A stretch of DNA of 64,000 bases from Diplonema papillatum (Eukaryota > Euglenozoa > Diplonemea > Diplonemida > Diplonemidae): positions 186,001 to 250,000 of the forward strand of contig JAPJBO010000091.1 of NCBI GenBank assembly GCA_030068145.1. Direction: 5' to 3'. This document shows positions 53,474 through 64,000 of the stretch, in pieces; position 1 is the first letter of the stretch; the number at the start of each line of letters is the position of its first letter. Under the pieces are notes generated by a model that did not search any database, was not told where the DNA came from, and saw only the letters and a list, made by a program, of their open reading frames with translations. The position numbers and the translations under genes were made by a program.

Positions 53474-54085
53474 CTCCCGACGACCAGCTGAAGCTTCGCC
53501 TGAGTGTGCAACATGGCCAAGGCCGCCGGCAGAGGCACGTTCGACAGCGGCATCGCTTCGTCGAGTTCGATGTCGTCTCTCAGTCCATCCCGCATTGCTT
53601 CGTCCATCACCGCCTTGCAGTCATCCGAAGGTGTCGCCAGACATACCTCGTTAGCCAACACAGATCGGACAATCGCCTTTTCCACTTTGTCAGACCCCAA
53701 CGCATCTTCAAACCACTTCACGCACGCTCGTACAGCAGCCACCGCTTTCTTCTTTCTGCCTAGCATCGCGTGTGCCAGCGTCCGCACAGCTGTGAGCCTG
53801 GTTGCCCAACGGTGAGCCCTACTTTTCAAGAGAGTTCGCGTGGTCACTCTGTATTCCACTGCGGCTAAGGCGTGCTCAGCTGTCTGAGCAGCGAGGTCCA
53901 GGTCGTTCAAGCGGAAGAGTGTCACAGCGAGGGCGCAATGTCCATGCAACTCTATTGTGTTGTCGGCGACACCACGTGTCAGTGACGCTACGGCTACTCT
54001 CAGGTCGTTCCTCGCTTCGGGTGGTAAGTGCAGGAGCTGGTCTCGGAAACATCCCGAGTACACGTTGTACAAAGTGCTGCCGTAC
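53474..54085 (-). CDS. SKI3: SKI3-like exon A (N-terminal TPRs)
   Basis: This 612-nt open exon encodes helical TPR-like sequence, e.g. HGHCALAVTLFRLNDLDLAA followed by a paired helix with RTLAHAMLGRKKKAVAAV. The proposed acceptor is accacag before GTACGG. The donor is GGGAG/GTACCG at 53473, leaving two bases of a codon. Those two bases join in phase to the exon at 31834 and make a Ser codon. Reading continues past the donor for about 30 codons, so the ORF end is not the exon end. An alternative acceptor about 30 nt upstream (cccag/GTTTAC) keeps the same frame. No initiator ATG is present, so earlier exons must exist. Placement in the N-terminal third of SKI3 rests on order and TPR pattern, not on clear identity. 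Confidence 0.6.
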
Positions 54086-55216
54086 CTGTGGTGTGTTGAA
54101 AGTATGCAAGTCGTAAACCTGGGCTTCCGACCGACTGCAACTTTGCTTGTGCGTCTTGCAAATGTGTGCCTAGACGGAACTATTTTGGACCGGAATTGTT
54201 TTTGGACGGTCTCTCTGATTTAAGAAGTCTTTCCGGTCCTGAATTATTCTAGCGGTGCGTTCATAGGGCAGGGCGGCTGGGTGAGGCGGCCTACCGCTGG
54301 ATACGCAGTCGGCCCGAAGGTCTTCACGTGGATGTGAGCGACTGCAGCCAAGAAAGTCAAGAGGAAGGAAAAGGAACGTGCCGGGACGCGAGAGATTCAA
54401 GAGCTAAGACGGATGATGTTTTGTTTTTTTGTTTGTGCGCTAGCGGAACTCACCTGCTTTGGTAAGTTTCATGTAGTACGCTGCCAACTACTAATCTTTA
54501 GTACCAACAATGCATTGTTAACACAAAAACATTTCGGGGATCCTGCAAAAAGCGTTACATGAACCACATGATAGCCACGTGATCGCCCGTCACCACGCTG
54601 GTATCCCAAAGATCGTGTTTCGATGTACAACCCTCTTCAGAGCCAGCCAATCATACGTTCAGTGTATTGTCCTAGCTCTACAGGGTGTCAGGGAGTGAGT
54701 CTCGGAGGAAGTCCCTTTTTCTTCCCTGTAACTTGAAACGAAGATCAACTTCCCTGCTGGTTCTGTGTTGATTGCGACGGGGGAAATCGTGTGCCAGACA
54801 CCCCTCGGTGTGCCAAGCCACTTTTACCATATTCCGACGAGCTGGACATAAATGTACGGGTTATTCGGGGTTTGTTCCTTTGGTGCTTAGGATATGCGCC
54901 GGGGGTACCAAAAAGTCTCAAGAAATATGGAATGGACCGATTTGTGACTCTTCCCATTGCCGCTCTCGGACGCCAATAAATCGTCACCTATGACGGCATG
55001 CCCATGTGACCCTGTCACCAATAGGGATAAGTTTCAGAAGAAGAGATGTGAAAACGGGGTTTTGCCTAGAGGCTTTTCGTGTTATTTTGCAAATGCTTTG
55101 AGCTATCTTTGTGTCTGTGCTTTCAGTCGTCTTCTTCACCATGGTTAAGTGCGCAAATGGTGTCAGCCGAAGCTGGTAAAGCTTCGGCGCCGCCCAGGTT
55201 CTATTTGTTTAGCATT
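54086..55216. other. Upstream intron or flank, nothing firm
   Basis: A near-ideal minus-strand splice donor (AAGCAG/GTGAGT at 54453) could end a very short exon whose last two bases would fit exon A in phase, but no convincing exon body is seen. The rest is unassigned. Confidence 0.3.
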
Positions 55217-55269
55217 CTTTTAAGTACATGAACCACATGGACTAACATGCACTGTGTCGCCGCTTAAGG

Positions 55270-56843
55270 TTACTTTATGACGTCGTCACCTGTCATTGCG
55301 TCGTCAAGGTCGAGTACTTGTGGCGCCAGGGGCGCTGGGCTTTCTTGCGGTTCTGGAGATTGCGTGGAGGGGCACAGGTGCGGACAGGCTTGCACGTTTT
55401 TCACTCTCGAGGGCACTGGAGTGCTTAAGGACGTCGAACATTTCTGGTAGCTGTTTGCTTTAAGGGCCTTCCTCTTTCTTCGTTGCACCACTGACTCGGG
55501 TGTGGTCGCCTTCGCCTTCTTCCGCTTGCGGCCGGCGATCGGGCTCTCCTTCGGGGTGCCGAGCACCCTCTTTTTCAACGCTGGTCGTTCGCCGGTCCCT
55601 GGCGTTGGTGGCGGCCTCTTGGCTGCCCGTCCGGTCGTCGCCGTCTTCTGCTTCGCTACGGCGGGCGGCGCCTGCGCCGCGCGCTTTCCCGCCGGCGTTT
55701 CTCGTTGTACGCCCACCTGGGTGGGTGAGAGGGGTCTCTTCTTCTTTTTGCTGTGTCCGGGGGTTGCCGGGGCGTTCGGTTCGTTGGGTTGGTGGTGGCC
55801 GCGGCGGCAGCACGCTGCCGGTCTCCTCTGCGTCAACGTAGGGAGCCTCCTGCATTCTTGGCAGGTTCCTCTGCCATGCGTGCGGCAGGCATGATGCCCG
55901 CTGCGGCAGCACGCCGCCGCCGTCTTGCACTCGCCGCACTTCGTCGTGCTGTGCTCCACGCACACGGCGATCGGCTGCCCATCGTCAGCGTGGTGATGGT
56001 GCCGACAGCACATCTCTACCGTGGGTACGTCCCTTCGGACGAGTGCTCGGCACGCCTCACACTTCCCCTTGTGGTGAGGTGACGAGTGCTTTCTCTACTC
56101 CGACACCCGGCATATGCACGGGGTCGGGGTGCAGCTGTGGTGGGACAGGCAGGGCCCACCTCGCCGCTCTCTCGGCCGGCCGTCCAGTCCGGGTACGTCG
56201 GGCACTGCGTCCCTACATCGCTTCCCTTCACCTGCTCTTCGAGGATCGTCCCCGTGTGTGCCTCGCGAAAGCGGGGCCTGGGCCGCACCCCCGATATCCC
56301 GGAGATGCCCATGAACGACAGCGACGTCGTCGGGCATACTCTCTCGCCTCTCTCGCAACTCCCCAGCCCTTGCTGTGTCGCCAGCTTGTCCAACGCGCTC
56401 ATCATGCAGCGCAGGACGTTTCCTCGCTCCCTCACCCCCTTCGGTGCATTCTCGTGCAGCGGTATGCTGAGGCCTGAAAAGAGTTCAAAGTCGATGGCAA
56501 GCTCTAGCATTGACGCCTGCCCGTTCTCGGTCCACTCCATGTCTGACAGCCACGCTACCAACGCATAAAACGTCGGTAGTCCCCAGGCCTTGTTCCGCTC
56601 CCACGCCCATGCCGGGGCAATCCGCGCAAAGGGGTGGTCGAGCTTCTCGGCAGGCATCGCATCCGCTCTCGACCAGGGGGTCGTGGGGTTCCTGGCTACC
56701 CAGCCTCGTGCTTCGAGCCCTGCCCGTTCCGCAAGGATTTCAGCCATCATCTCCTGGAGCCGCCTCGAGAAGTGGGCATTCTCGGGTACTACCACTCCGT
56801 GTTCCAGCGTGCATCTGGGCCAGTCGGCCCGGTTGGCTGCCAT
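55270..56843 (-). pseudogene. LINE copy 1 C-terminal region, B-box-like modules
   Basis: Two frames continue the LINE protein after frameshifts. The first (56843-56016) is a helical region ending in RPRFREAHTGTILEEQV. The second (56013-55270) carries Cys/His modules: MCCRHHHH, then VCVEHSTTKCGECKTAAACC with RSGHH, then CRTHGRGTCQECRRLPTL with ACCRRGHH. A long Lys/Arg/Pro tail and DLDDAMTGDDVIK follow. The modules resemble B-box zinc fingers in spacing (C-x2-H-x4-C-x2-C...CC-x2-H-H). A deletion near 56085 breaks the first module. Confidence 0.75.
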
Positions 56844-56951
56844 CAGCTCGGCATGTGCCTCTCGTCGCCGTATGTGCGAGCACGCTCCGCAGTCCCAAAA
56901 TACGTGTTTCTCGTCCTCGGTATCGCCGCTTCCACAGTGGGCGCCTGCGGC

Positions 56952-59122
56952 TCAGCTCCGGCCTGCCTCATGCGACGTGAACTCAGCCGTGTTCACTCCT
57001 CCCGCCAACGCTACACGTATAAGCCTCGCGGTGTGCGCGGGACATTCACGCATCCTCCAGAAGGAGTTCGTCCGCTCCAGGTCAGCCCTCTGCACACCCT
57101 CGAATCCCGGCCGCCTCGCTACTAGACGGGACCACGTCTTCGCCCTCAAATCCGCCCTCACCTCATGCCCCCTCTTCGAGGGTGTCGAGGCTATCGGGTC
57201 AAACATTGTACCATTCCTCAGCGTGCGAGACAGGGGCCCTGGTCCCCATACGTGTCCACACTCCTCCATGCTCCTCATCGCCAGCCCAACTGGCCCCAGG
57301 GGTAGGTCCCCCTCGGCGTACCTTCCCCGGATGCTCTCCATCAGAGGCAGAAGTCGTGGCAACCTCTCGCACGCCGCGTAGAACGCCGTCGTCACCCTAT
57401 ATGCTAGGCATGTACTGGGGTCCGTCAGGTGGCCCTTCTCCTGAAAGTTTAGGACCATCTCCCTCGCGCGCTTTGGGTTGGACCCACCCCAGATCAGTCC
57501 CATCACCGACGTCGTCAGCCGTTTCATTGCCACCTTCGACACCGGCGCGAAAGAGCAGCCTGACAGCGCCGCCGGTAGCACATTCGACTGTACAATTCGG
57601 ACCCGCTTCTCGTACCGGAACGGCGCATGGCGGAGGCCTTCCGCCAGGGCAGCCGCCTTCTCCACCCTCTCCGAGTCGGACCTTTCTGTCCTATTCTTCG
57701 CCGTCGAGACTAGGACCCCCAGGCACGTGACAGATTTGCCAAACCGCAGCAGCGCATCCACGCTGCGGAGTCTGAGCGTCGACTGATGCTTACGTCTCGT
57801 CGAGAAAGCGACCGTTTTCTGGAGGTTTAGCTCCATTCCGGTGAGTGTGCAGAACTCGTCTACTACGTCCACCCCCTTTTGCAGGGCGGCCTCCGACAGC
57901 CTGGATAGCAGCGTGGCATCGTCTGCGTACGACTTTGGGCTCACCCCCTCCGCTTCTTTCTTGACCGCCTTCATCACTACCGACAGCAGGGCATTGATGA
58001 GGATGACGGACACAGGGCACCCTTGAAGGATACCATTGGTCACACTAAACTCCCTGCCCACCCCTAGAGGCAGCTTGAAGCGTCTCGCGAGCAGTCTGTA
58101 GATCGCCCTCAGCGGCTTGAGAACCCGATTGTGCAACCCTAAGTCACCGGCCAGGCGCAGCACTATCTCTCGCGGGACCATGTCGAAACATTTCCGGAAG
58201 TCCAGCGCCACCCCGTAGAGCGGCTCTCCATCTAGCAAGGCGTCCTCCATCTCGAGCCCTATCTCCATCAGGACGTCCTCGATACGGTGACCCGGTCGAA
58301 AGCCCTTCTGTCCTTCTTCGATCCACTTCTCCTGCCACAGGACTATGTCCGCAAGCCTGCGGCACGCCCATAGGCGGTACACAGCGGACGTGACGGTTAT
58401 TGGCCTCGTGTGCAGCGGGTCTTGGCTCTCATCCTTCGGCACCATCGACACCAGGGCAGTTGTCATGCTCGCCGGCCAAACCCCAGTCACTTCGACCAGG
58501 TTCATGACATCCGCTAGCGCATTCAGCAGGGGAAGCGGCAACTCCCGCAGTTCAGCCATGCGCCAGCCATCCACGCCTGACGCGCTTCTCTTCGGCTTCT
58601 TCCTTAGCAGAGTCCGCAGCTCCTCCCCCGTGATCGTTCCGGGTTCCATCAAGTGTGTGTCGATGTGCTCCTGGAACCGATCCCGAAACGGACCGTACTC
58701 CGGCTCTGGCCGGTCCTTGTACTTACGCAGGATAGCGTCCCACGCAGTGTGCAACACCTCGTCCATCTCGTCCACATTTTCAGTCATCTTCGCTCCGGTG
58801 CGCAACATTCCCGACGGCTCAGCGCGACCGGCGCAGACGGTCGCTAGACATCGTCTGCTCGCGTCCGCCCTCTCGTTCAGCTTGTCTCGGTACTTCGTAA
58901 ACCTGGCCGCAGATCCTTCTCTTCCGAGCCTACTCGTCTCTTCCCGCAACGCTGTGAGCAGCTGCTTCGCCTTCTCATGATCCGGAACCCCCCCTGCGCC
59001 TTGGTCGCCCACCACGCTTGTGCCAGCCGCTTGCAGTTCTGCCAGCAGAGGGATACCATGTGGAACAGCTTCCGGCCCGCGACGTTGCGCGAGGTAGCTG
59101 CAGATGCGTTCCATCCGGTGGA
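56952..59122 (-). pseudogene. LINE copy 1 reverse transcriptase
   Basis: A long open frame encodes a non-LTR reverse transcriptase. GVDGWRMAELRELPLP opens the domain (about residue 186 from 59132). It is followed by GFRPGHRIEDVLMEIGLEME, D311 in VALDFRKCFDMVP, GILQGCPVSVILINALL and SYADDATLLSR (YADD at 402-405), all intact. After the thumb region the frame is broken near 56971 by a small deletion relative to copy 2, which also removes two residues of the CCHC knuckle. The reverse transcriptase would prime cDNA at nicked target DNA. Confidence 0.85.
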
Positions 59123-59190
59123 TGTTTAGCATTGAGTTATTTTAAGTACATGAACCACATGGATTAGCATGCACTGCCTTGAAAGTCAGG

Positions 59191-60168
59191 TTATCGGATG
59201 ACGTCGTCACCTGCCACTACTGGCGTTTCCCGTTGTACGCCCACCTGGGTGGGTGAGGAGGGCCTCTTTTTCTTGTTGCGTCCGGGGGTTGACTGGATGT
59301 TCGGCTTGGTGGACTGGTGGTGGCCGCGGCTCGCCGGTCGCCTCTGCGTCAGCGTAGGGAGCCTTTTGCACTCTTGGCAGGTTCCTCTGCCATGCATGCG
59401 GCAGGCATGATGCCCGCTGCGGCAACACGCCGCCGCCGTCTTGCACTCGCCGCACTTCGTCGTGCTGTGCTCTGTGCACACCGCGATCGGCTGCTCATCG
59501 TCCGCGTGGTGATGGTGCCGGCAGCACATCTCTACCGTGGGAGCGTCCCTTCGGACGAGTGTACTGCACGCCTCACACTTCCCTTTGTGATGGGTCGCGC
59601 ACGTGACGAGTGCCTTCTCTATACCGACACCCGGCATATGCACGGGGTCTGGGTGCAGTTGTGGTGGGCCACACCTCGCCACTCTCCCGATCGTCCAGTC
59701 AGGGTACGTCGGGCACTGCGTCCCTACATCGCTTCCTTTCACTTGTTCCTCAAGTATCGTCCCCGTGTGTGCCTCGCGAAAGCGTGGCCTGGGCCGTACA
59801 CCCGATATCCCCGAGATGCCCATGAACGACAGCGACGTCGTCGGGCACACCCTCTCCCCTCTCATGCAGCTTCCCAGCCCTTGCTGTGCCGCCAGCTTGT
59901 CCAACGCGCTCATCATGCAGCGCAGGACGTTTCCCCGTTCTCTCACCCCCTTCGGCGCATTCCCGTGCAGCGGCATGCTGAGGCCCGAGAAGAGTTCAAA
60001 GTCGATCGCAAGCTCCAGCATTGACGCCTGCCCGTTCTCGGTCCATTGCATGTCCGACAGCCACGCTACCAACGCATAAAACGTCGGTAGTCCCCAGGTC
60101 TTGTTCCGCTCCCACGTCCATGCCGGGGCAATCCGCGCGAAGGGGTGGTCAAATTTCTCGGCAGGCAT
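59191..60168 (-). pseudogene. LINE copy 2 C-terminal B-box-like region
   Basis: The frame reads through three Cys/His modules: VTCATHHKGKCEACSTLVRR...CCRHHHH, then CTEHSTTKCGECKTAAACCR with SGHH, then CRMHGRGTCQECKRLPTL with RRGHHQ. It ends after a short basic tail (GVQRETPVVAGDDVIR) that lacks about 140 residues found in copy 1. The first module is complete here. The modules may bind nucleic acid or protein; that is inference. Confidence 0.75.
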
Positions 60169-62300
60169 CGCATTCGCTCTCGACCAGGGGGTCGTGGGGT
60201 TCCTGGCCAGTGCTTCGAGCCCGCCCGTTCCGCAAGGATTTCAGCCATCATCTCCTGGAGCCGCCTCGAGAATTGGGCATTCTCGGGTACTACCACTCCG
60301 TGTTCCAGCGTGCATCTGGGCCAGTCGGCCCGGTTGGCTGCCATCAGCTCGGCATGTGCCTCTCGTCGCCGTATGTGCGAGTACGCTCCGCAGTCCCAGA
60401 ATACGTGTTTCTCGTCCTCGGTGTCGCCGCTTCCACAGTGCTTGCAGCTGGGCGCCTGCGGCTCAGCTCCGGCCTGCCTCATCCGCGACGTGTACTCAGC
60501 CGTGTTCACCCCCCCCGCCAACGCTACACGTATAAGCCTCGCGGTGTGCGCGGGACATTCACGCATCCTCCAGAAGGAGTTCGTCCGCTCCAGGTCGGCT
60601 CTCTGTATGCCCTCAAATCCCGGCCGCCTCGCCACCAGTCGGGACCACGTCTTCGCCCTCAAGTCCGCCCTAACTTCATGTCCCCTCTTCGAAGGTGCCG
60701 AGGTTAACGGGTCATATGTTGCACCATTCCTCAGCGTGCGAGACAGGGGCCCGGGTCCCCATACGTGTCCACACTCCTCCATGCTCCTCATCGCCAGTCC
60801 AACTGGCCCCAGGGGTAGGTCCCCCTCGGCGTATCTTCCCCGGATGCTCTCCATCAGAGGCAGCAGTCGTGGCAACCTCTCGCACGCCGCGTAAAACGCT
60901 GTCGTCACCCTATATGCTAGGCATGTACCGGGATCCGTCAGGTGGCCCTTCTCCTGAAAGTTTAGGACCATCTCCCTCGCGCGCTTCGGGTTGGATCCAC
61001 CCCAGATCAGTCCCATCACCGACGTCGTCAGCCGTTTCATCGCCACCTTCGACACCGGTGCGAAAGAGCAGCCCGACAGCGCCGCCGGTAGCACATTCGA
61101 CTGCACAATCCGGATCCGCTTTTCGTACCGGAACGGCGCATGGCGGAGGCCTTCCGCCAGGGCAGCCGCCTTCTCCACCCTCTCCGAGTCGGACCTTTCC
61201 GTCCTATTCTTCGCCGTCGAGACTAGGACCCCGAGGCACGTGACGGATTTGCTAAACCGCAGCAGCGCATCCACACTGCGGAGTTTGAGCGTCGACTGGT
61301 GCCTACGTCTCGTCGAGAACGCGACCGTCTTCTGGAGGTTTAGCTCCATCCCGGTGAGTGTGCAGAACTCGTCTACTACATCCACTCCCTTTTGCAGGGC
61401 GGCCTCCGACAACCTGGCAGCAGTGTGGCGTCGTCCGCGTATGACTTTGGACTCACACCCTCCGCTTCTTTCTTGACCGCTTTCATCACTATCGACAGCA
61501 AGGCATTGATGAGTATAACGGATACAGGGCATCCTTGAAGGATACCGTTGGTCACACTGAAATCCCTGCCCACCCCTAACGGTAGCTTGAAGCGTCTCGC
61601 GAGCAGTCTGTAGATAGCCCTCAGCGGCTTGAGAACCCGATTGTGCAATCCCAAGTCCTCGGCTAAGCGCAGCACTATCTCTCGCGGAACCATGTCGAAG
61701 CATTTCCGGAAGTCCAGCGCCACACCGTAGAGCGGCTCCCCGTCTAACAAGGCGTCCTCCATCTCAAGCCCAATTTCCATCAAGACGTCCTCGATCCGGT
61801 GACCCGGTCGAAAGCCCCTCTGTCCTTCTTCGATCCATTCCTCTTGCCATAGAACTATGTCCGCCAGCCTGCGGCAGGCCCATAGGCGGTACACGGCGGA
61901 TGTGACGGTTATCGGTCTTGTGTGCAGCGGGTCTTGACTCTCGTCTTTCGGCACCATCGACACCAGCGCAGTTGTCATGCTTGCCAGTTGCTTCGACCAG
62001 GTTCATGACGTCTGCAAGTGCATTCAGCAGGGGGAGCGGCAACTCCCGCAGTTCAGCCATACGCCAGCCATCCACACCTGACGCGCTTTTCTTCGGCTTC
62101 TTCCTCAGCAGAATTCGCAGCTCCTCCCCCGTGATTGTTCCGGCTTCCATCATATGTGGGCCGATGTGATCCTGGAACCGATCCCGAAACTCCGGCTCTG
62201 GCCCGTCCTTGTACTTACGCAGGATAGGGTCCCACGCAGTGTTCAGCGCCTCGTCCATCTCGTCAACATTTGCCGTCACCCCCGCCCCCGTTTGCAGCAC
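60066..62300 (-). pseudogene. LINE copy 2 reverse transcriptase and CCHC knuckle
   Basis: Three overlapping frames together cover the domain. 62300-61990 has SASGVDGWRMAELRELPLPL, 61978-61420 has ALDFRKCFDMVP to YADDATLL, and 61420-60066 has the thumb. Frameshifts lie near 61980 (small deletion after NLVEATG) and 61420. The CCHC knuckle, lost in copy 1, is present: SCKHCGSGDTEDEKHVFWDC (C-x2-C-x8-H-x4-C). Confidence 0.82.
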
Positions 62301-63110
62301 CCCCCGACGGCTCAGCTCGTCCGGCGCTGATGGTTGTCAGACATCGTCTGCTCGCATCGGCCCTCTCGTTCAGCTTGTCTCGGTACTGGGTAAACCTGGC
62401 CGCCGATCCTTCCCTTCCGAGCCTGCTCGTCTCTTCCCGCAATGCCGTGAGAAGCTGCTTCGCCTCCTCATGATCCGGGAATCCTTCTGTCCCCTGGCCA
62501 TCTTTCATGCACGCCTGTGCCAGCCGCCTGCTGTTCTGCCAGCAGCGGGATACCTCATGCGGAACTGCCTCCGGCCCGCGTCGTTGCGCAAGGTAGCTGC
62601 AGATGCGTTCCATCCTGTGGATGGCTTTCCGGAGCCGTAGCTGCCTGCTGTTCGCCGCCCCCGACCCGTCGCTCGCAGTGCTTGCTGTGATGCAGACTCT
62701 TTTAGGCGACGTCTTTATCCCCCGGCCGGTACTTCTTCCCCTTTCTTCCGCAAGGATTCCGAAGGCGTCCTGCAAGTACTGCTCACTGACTCGTGACCAC
62801 TCGAGCCAGGCTTCCTCCACTCGCTGTGCTGCCAGCCGTTCTGCGAAATCGGAGTTGGCCAGTCTCTGTACGGCTTCCCTGTAGGCTTCTGTGTCCGAGA
62901 GGCCCCACTTGGTAGGTCCCCCCTCCGTAGAGATTTCCCGCGGTACTTTAAATCGCCACACGATTTGGCGCAGCGCCGCAATGTCCAGGGTCATTGTCAC
63001 GAGCCGGTGTCCCGGCACGTTCACCGCGGTGGTGACGCATTGGCGGAAAGCTCCCGTCGTTATTCGGTTGAGGAGTATGCGGTCGATCCTCGTGCCCGAT
63101 GTCCGGGCGC
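62263..63110 (-). pseudogene. LINE copy 2: endonuclease end and linker
   Basis: The frame RIDRILLNRITTGAFRQCVT, then NVPGHRLVTMTLDIAAL is the C-terminal part of an APE endonuclease (the SDH motif appears as PGH here). A helical linker follows with HRMERICSYLAQRRGPEAVP, shared with copy 1. The frame breaks near 62263-62300 before the reverse transcriptase. Confidence 0.7.
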
Positions 63111-63214
63111 TGGTAAAGGTCGGTGGTGGTGGTGTGTCACCGGTACGCGCATGGTGCAGTTCCGCTGCGTCGAACCATCCATTCCTTAGTGCCTTCCGCT
63201 GTTCAGGTCTCCCA

Positions 63215-63991
63215 TCACCATTGTGGGGACGTCACCGAGGCTATCCGCCGCTGCGAAGAGGATCTTCTCCAGCATGTCCTCACGCTCCTCGCTCTCTGCC
63301 CTCCCGTTTCCGGAAGGGCAGTAGACATTGAACACGTGCACGAACGTGGTATCGGTCTCAGTACTAGAGTGGAGAGCCCTCCGTTCGCGGCGTTCATCGT
63401 CGAGCGACTACCGGAGTTTCTACAGAGTCTTCCGGGTGGTGGCAGACCCCAGTGGCAGCACCATTTCCGCAGGTATTCCTCCGCCTGCGCCCGTTTGCAC
63501 GGAAGGAGTGTCACCTCCTGGCAGCAGAGAAGATCTGCTTCCACCGCGTCGGCCGCTGGGAGATACTGTAGTAGGTTGGTTACGTTTAACGTCGCGAACC
63601 TCATCTCCGCGCGGCCGGGACCAGGGTTCTGTTCGACGTCCCCAGCGGTTATCAGCTGCTGTCTTGCTGATTCTTTGATTGATTGTGGAGTTCTTTGGTG
63701 ATGAAGCAAAAGTGTCCGTGGCGCGGGGCTGGACTGATGTTGGGGGGGTGCAGTAGATGCCTGAGGGCTGGGCGGGGGGGGTATGGGTGTTTCTTGCGGG
63801 GTGTCCCGGCCTTGCAAACTTTGGGAGGCGGCCTCGCGCACGGCCCTGTAGGTCAGCGAGACGCGGTCGCGTGCGACATCATCGGGACGAACCCCGTGTG
63901 TCCACAGGTTCCTGGCCTCGCCTTCCATGTGGCACAGTGTGCCGACCGGCAGAGGGGTCCTCACTCTCCGGCTCCCCCTCTCCCATTCCAT
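63215..63991 (-). pseudogene. LINE copy 2: 2A-like motif and APE endonuclease N-terminus
   Basis: Residues 117-125 of this frame are GDVEQNPGP (63617-63643), the consensus of 2A ribosome-skipping peptides (D-V/I-E-x-N-P-G-P). The APE-type endonuclease begins just after it: MRFATLNVTNLLQYLPAADA then DLLCCQEVTLLP, matching the first strand and the catalytic Glu. The upstream 115 residues are Pro/Gln-rich. A frameshift follows near NAANGGLSTLVLRPI. 2A motifs at this position are known from some non-LTR elements, where they separate an N-terminal peptide from the enzyme. Confidence 0.78.
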
Positions 63992-64000
63992 GACCGTGTC

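Larger units (their letters stand above)
33..54085 (-). other. SKI3: SKI3/TTC37-like gene, partial, five exons
   Basis: The segments are interpreted as one minus-strand gene with exons at 54085-53474, 31834-31481, 10093-9154, 8502-7959 and 745-33. The exons give about 1,054 codons and the introns are 21,639, 21,387, 651 and 7,213 bp. Each junction has GT and AG borders, and the codon phases across the four junctions (2, 2, 0, 1) match exactly. The encoded TPR segments follow the order known for SKI3/TTC37, including a GHYY segment, the CHRF...GYALARAYEG segment, FWNLLA...AWCNLGWILL and ALNVCGLVLEE. SKI3 is the TPR scaffold that holds SKI2 and SKI8 in the cytoplasmic Ski complex, which feeds RNA to the exosome. 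The 3' part lies left of the window (an in-phase donor ends the last exon) and the 5' exons were not found. Another large TPR protein is the alternative. RNA reads or a protein profile would settle it. Confidence 0.72.
55217..59122 (-). mobile_element. APE-type LINE, copy 1, 5'-truncated, TSD TGTTTAGCATT
   Basis: An 11-bp direct repeat TGTTTAGCATT flanks the copy (55206-55216 and 59123-59133). The 3' end, minus strand, ends CATGTACTTAAAAG. It keeps reverse transcriptase, the C-terminal Cys/His region and a long basic tail. The endonuclease is lost by 5' truncation. The copy lies directly downstream of the 3' end of copy 2. Confidence 0.88.
59134..64000 (-). mobile_element. APE-type LINE, copy 2, continues past window
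   Basis: The 3' end is at about 59134-59150 (ATGTACTTAAAATAACTC). The copy includes endonuclease, linker, reverse transcriptase, CCHC and the Cys/His C-terminus. Several frameshifts interrupt it (about 61420, 61980, and between 63024 and 63215). Relative to copy 1 it lacks most of the basic tail. Confidence 0.85.

Noticed and set aside
54454-54500. Mini-exon upstream of exon A
   Set aside because: The donor AAGCAG/GTGAGT is good and phase-compatible, but no exon body or conserved sequence supports it.
1-64000. tRNA, snRNA and 5S genes
   Set aside because: I looked for B-box-like GGTTCGAATCC and other signatures and found none convincing; a covariance-model scan would be decisive.

Overview
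This is eukaryotic nuclear DNA. It has GT-AG spliceosomal introns, an ITS-containing rDNA fragment, non-LTR and tyrosine-recombinase retrotransposons, hAT and MULE remnants, foldback elements and several minisatellites. Nothing bacterial is visible: no operons, no ribosome-binding sites and no CRISPR. The lineage cannot be fixed from sequence alone. The divergent 5.8S rRNA and repeat-stuffed introns suggest a protist or alga with an expanded genome.

Host gene. The unifying feature is one minus-strand gene. Five exons at 54085-53474, 31834-31481, 10093-9154, 8502-7959 and 745-33 encode consecutive TPR segments. They are collinear with SKI3/TTC37, the scaffold of the cytoplasmic Ski RNA-decay complex. 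All four junctions have GT/AG borders and matching codon phase. About 54 kb of the window is therefore this gene, most of it in two introns of about 21 kb and one of 7 kb. The gene runs off the left edge; its 5' exons have not been found.

Intron contents. (i) A TIR transposon family with unusual ends (terminal TGGTGTGRTC, inner segment in direct orientation, 5-bp TSDs). E2 (47151-51784) carries two intact unrecognised ORFs; E1 (3027-7634) carries an 18S-ITS-5.8S-ITS-28S fragment plus LINE pieces; E3 (37694-39312) is small, and its empty site is preserved at 21.38 kb. This is the best candidate for an undescribed system. (ii) A complete Ngaro/PAT-type retrotransposon (14679-18766) with split direct repeats. 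(iii) hAT (32.9-33.2 and 46.6-47.1 kb), MULE (41.9-42.4 kb) and tyrosine-recombinase (23.4-24.0 kb) remnants. (iv) Foldback elements at 10752-11339 (TSD ATGT) and 43080-44526 (TSD ATAT). (v) Minisatellites of about 30 bp and 39 bp, eight copies of a hairpin motif, and several inverted or direct segmental duplications.

Right end (55.2-64 kb). Two copies of one APE-type LINE lie head to tail on the minus strand. The LINE encodes a 2A-like motif, endonuclease, reverse transcriptase, a CCHC knuckle and a C-terminal array of B-box-like Cys/His modules. Copy 1 has an 11-bp target duplication and sits beside the 3' end of copy 2. All coding calls were read by eye; no database search was possible.
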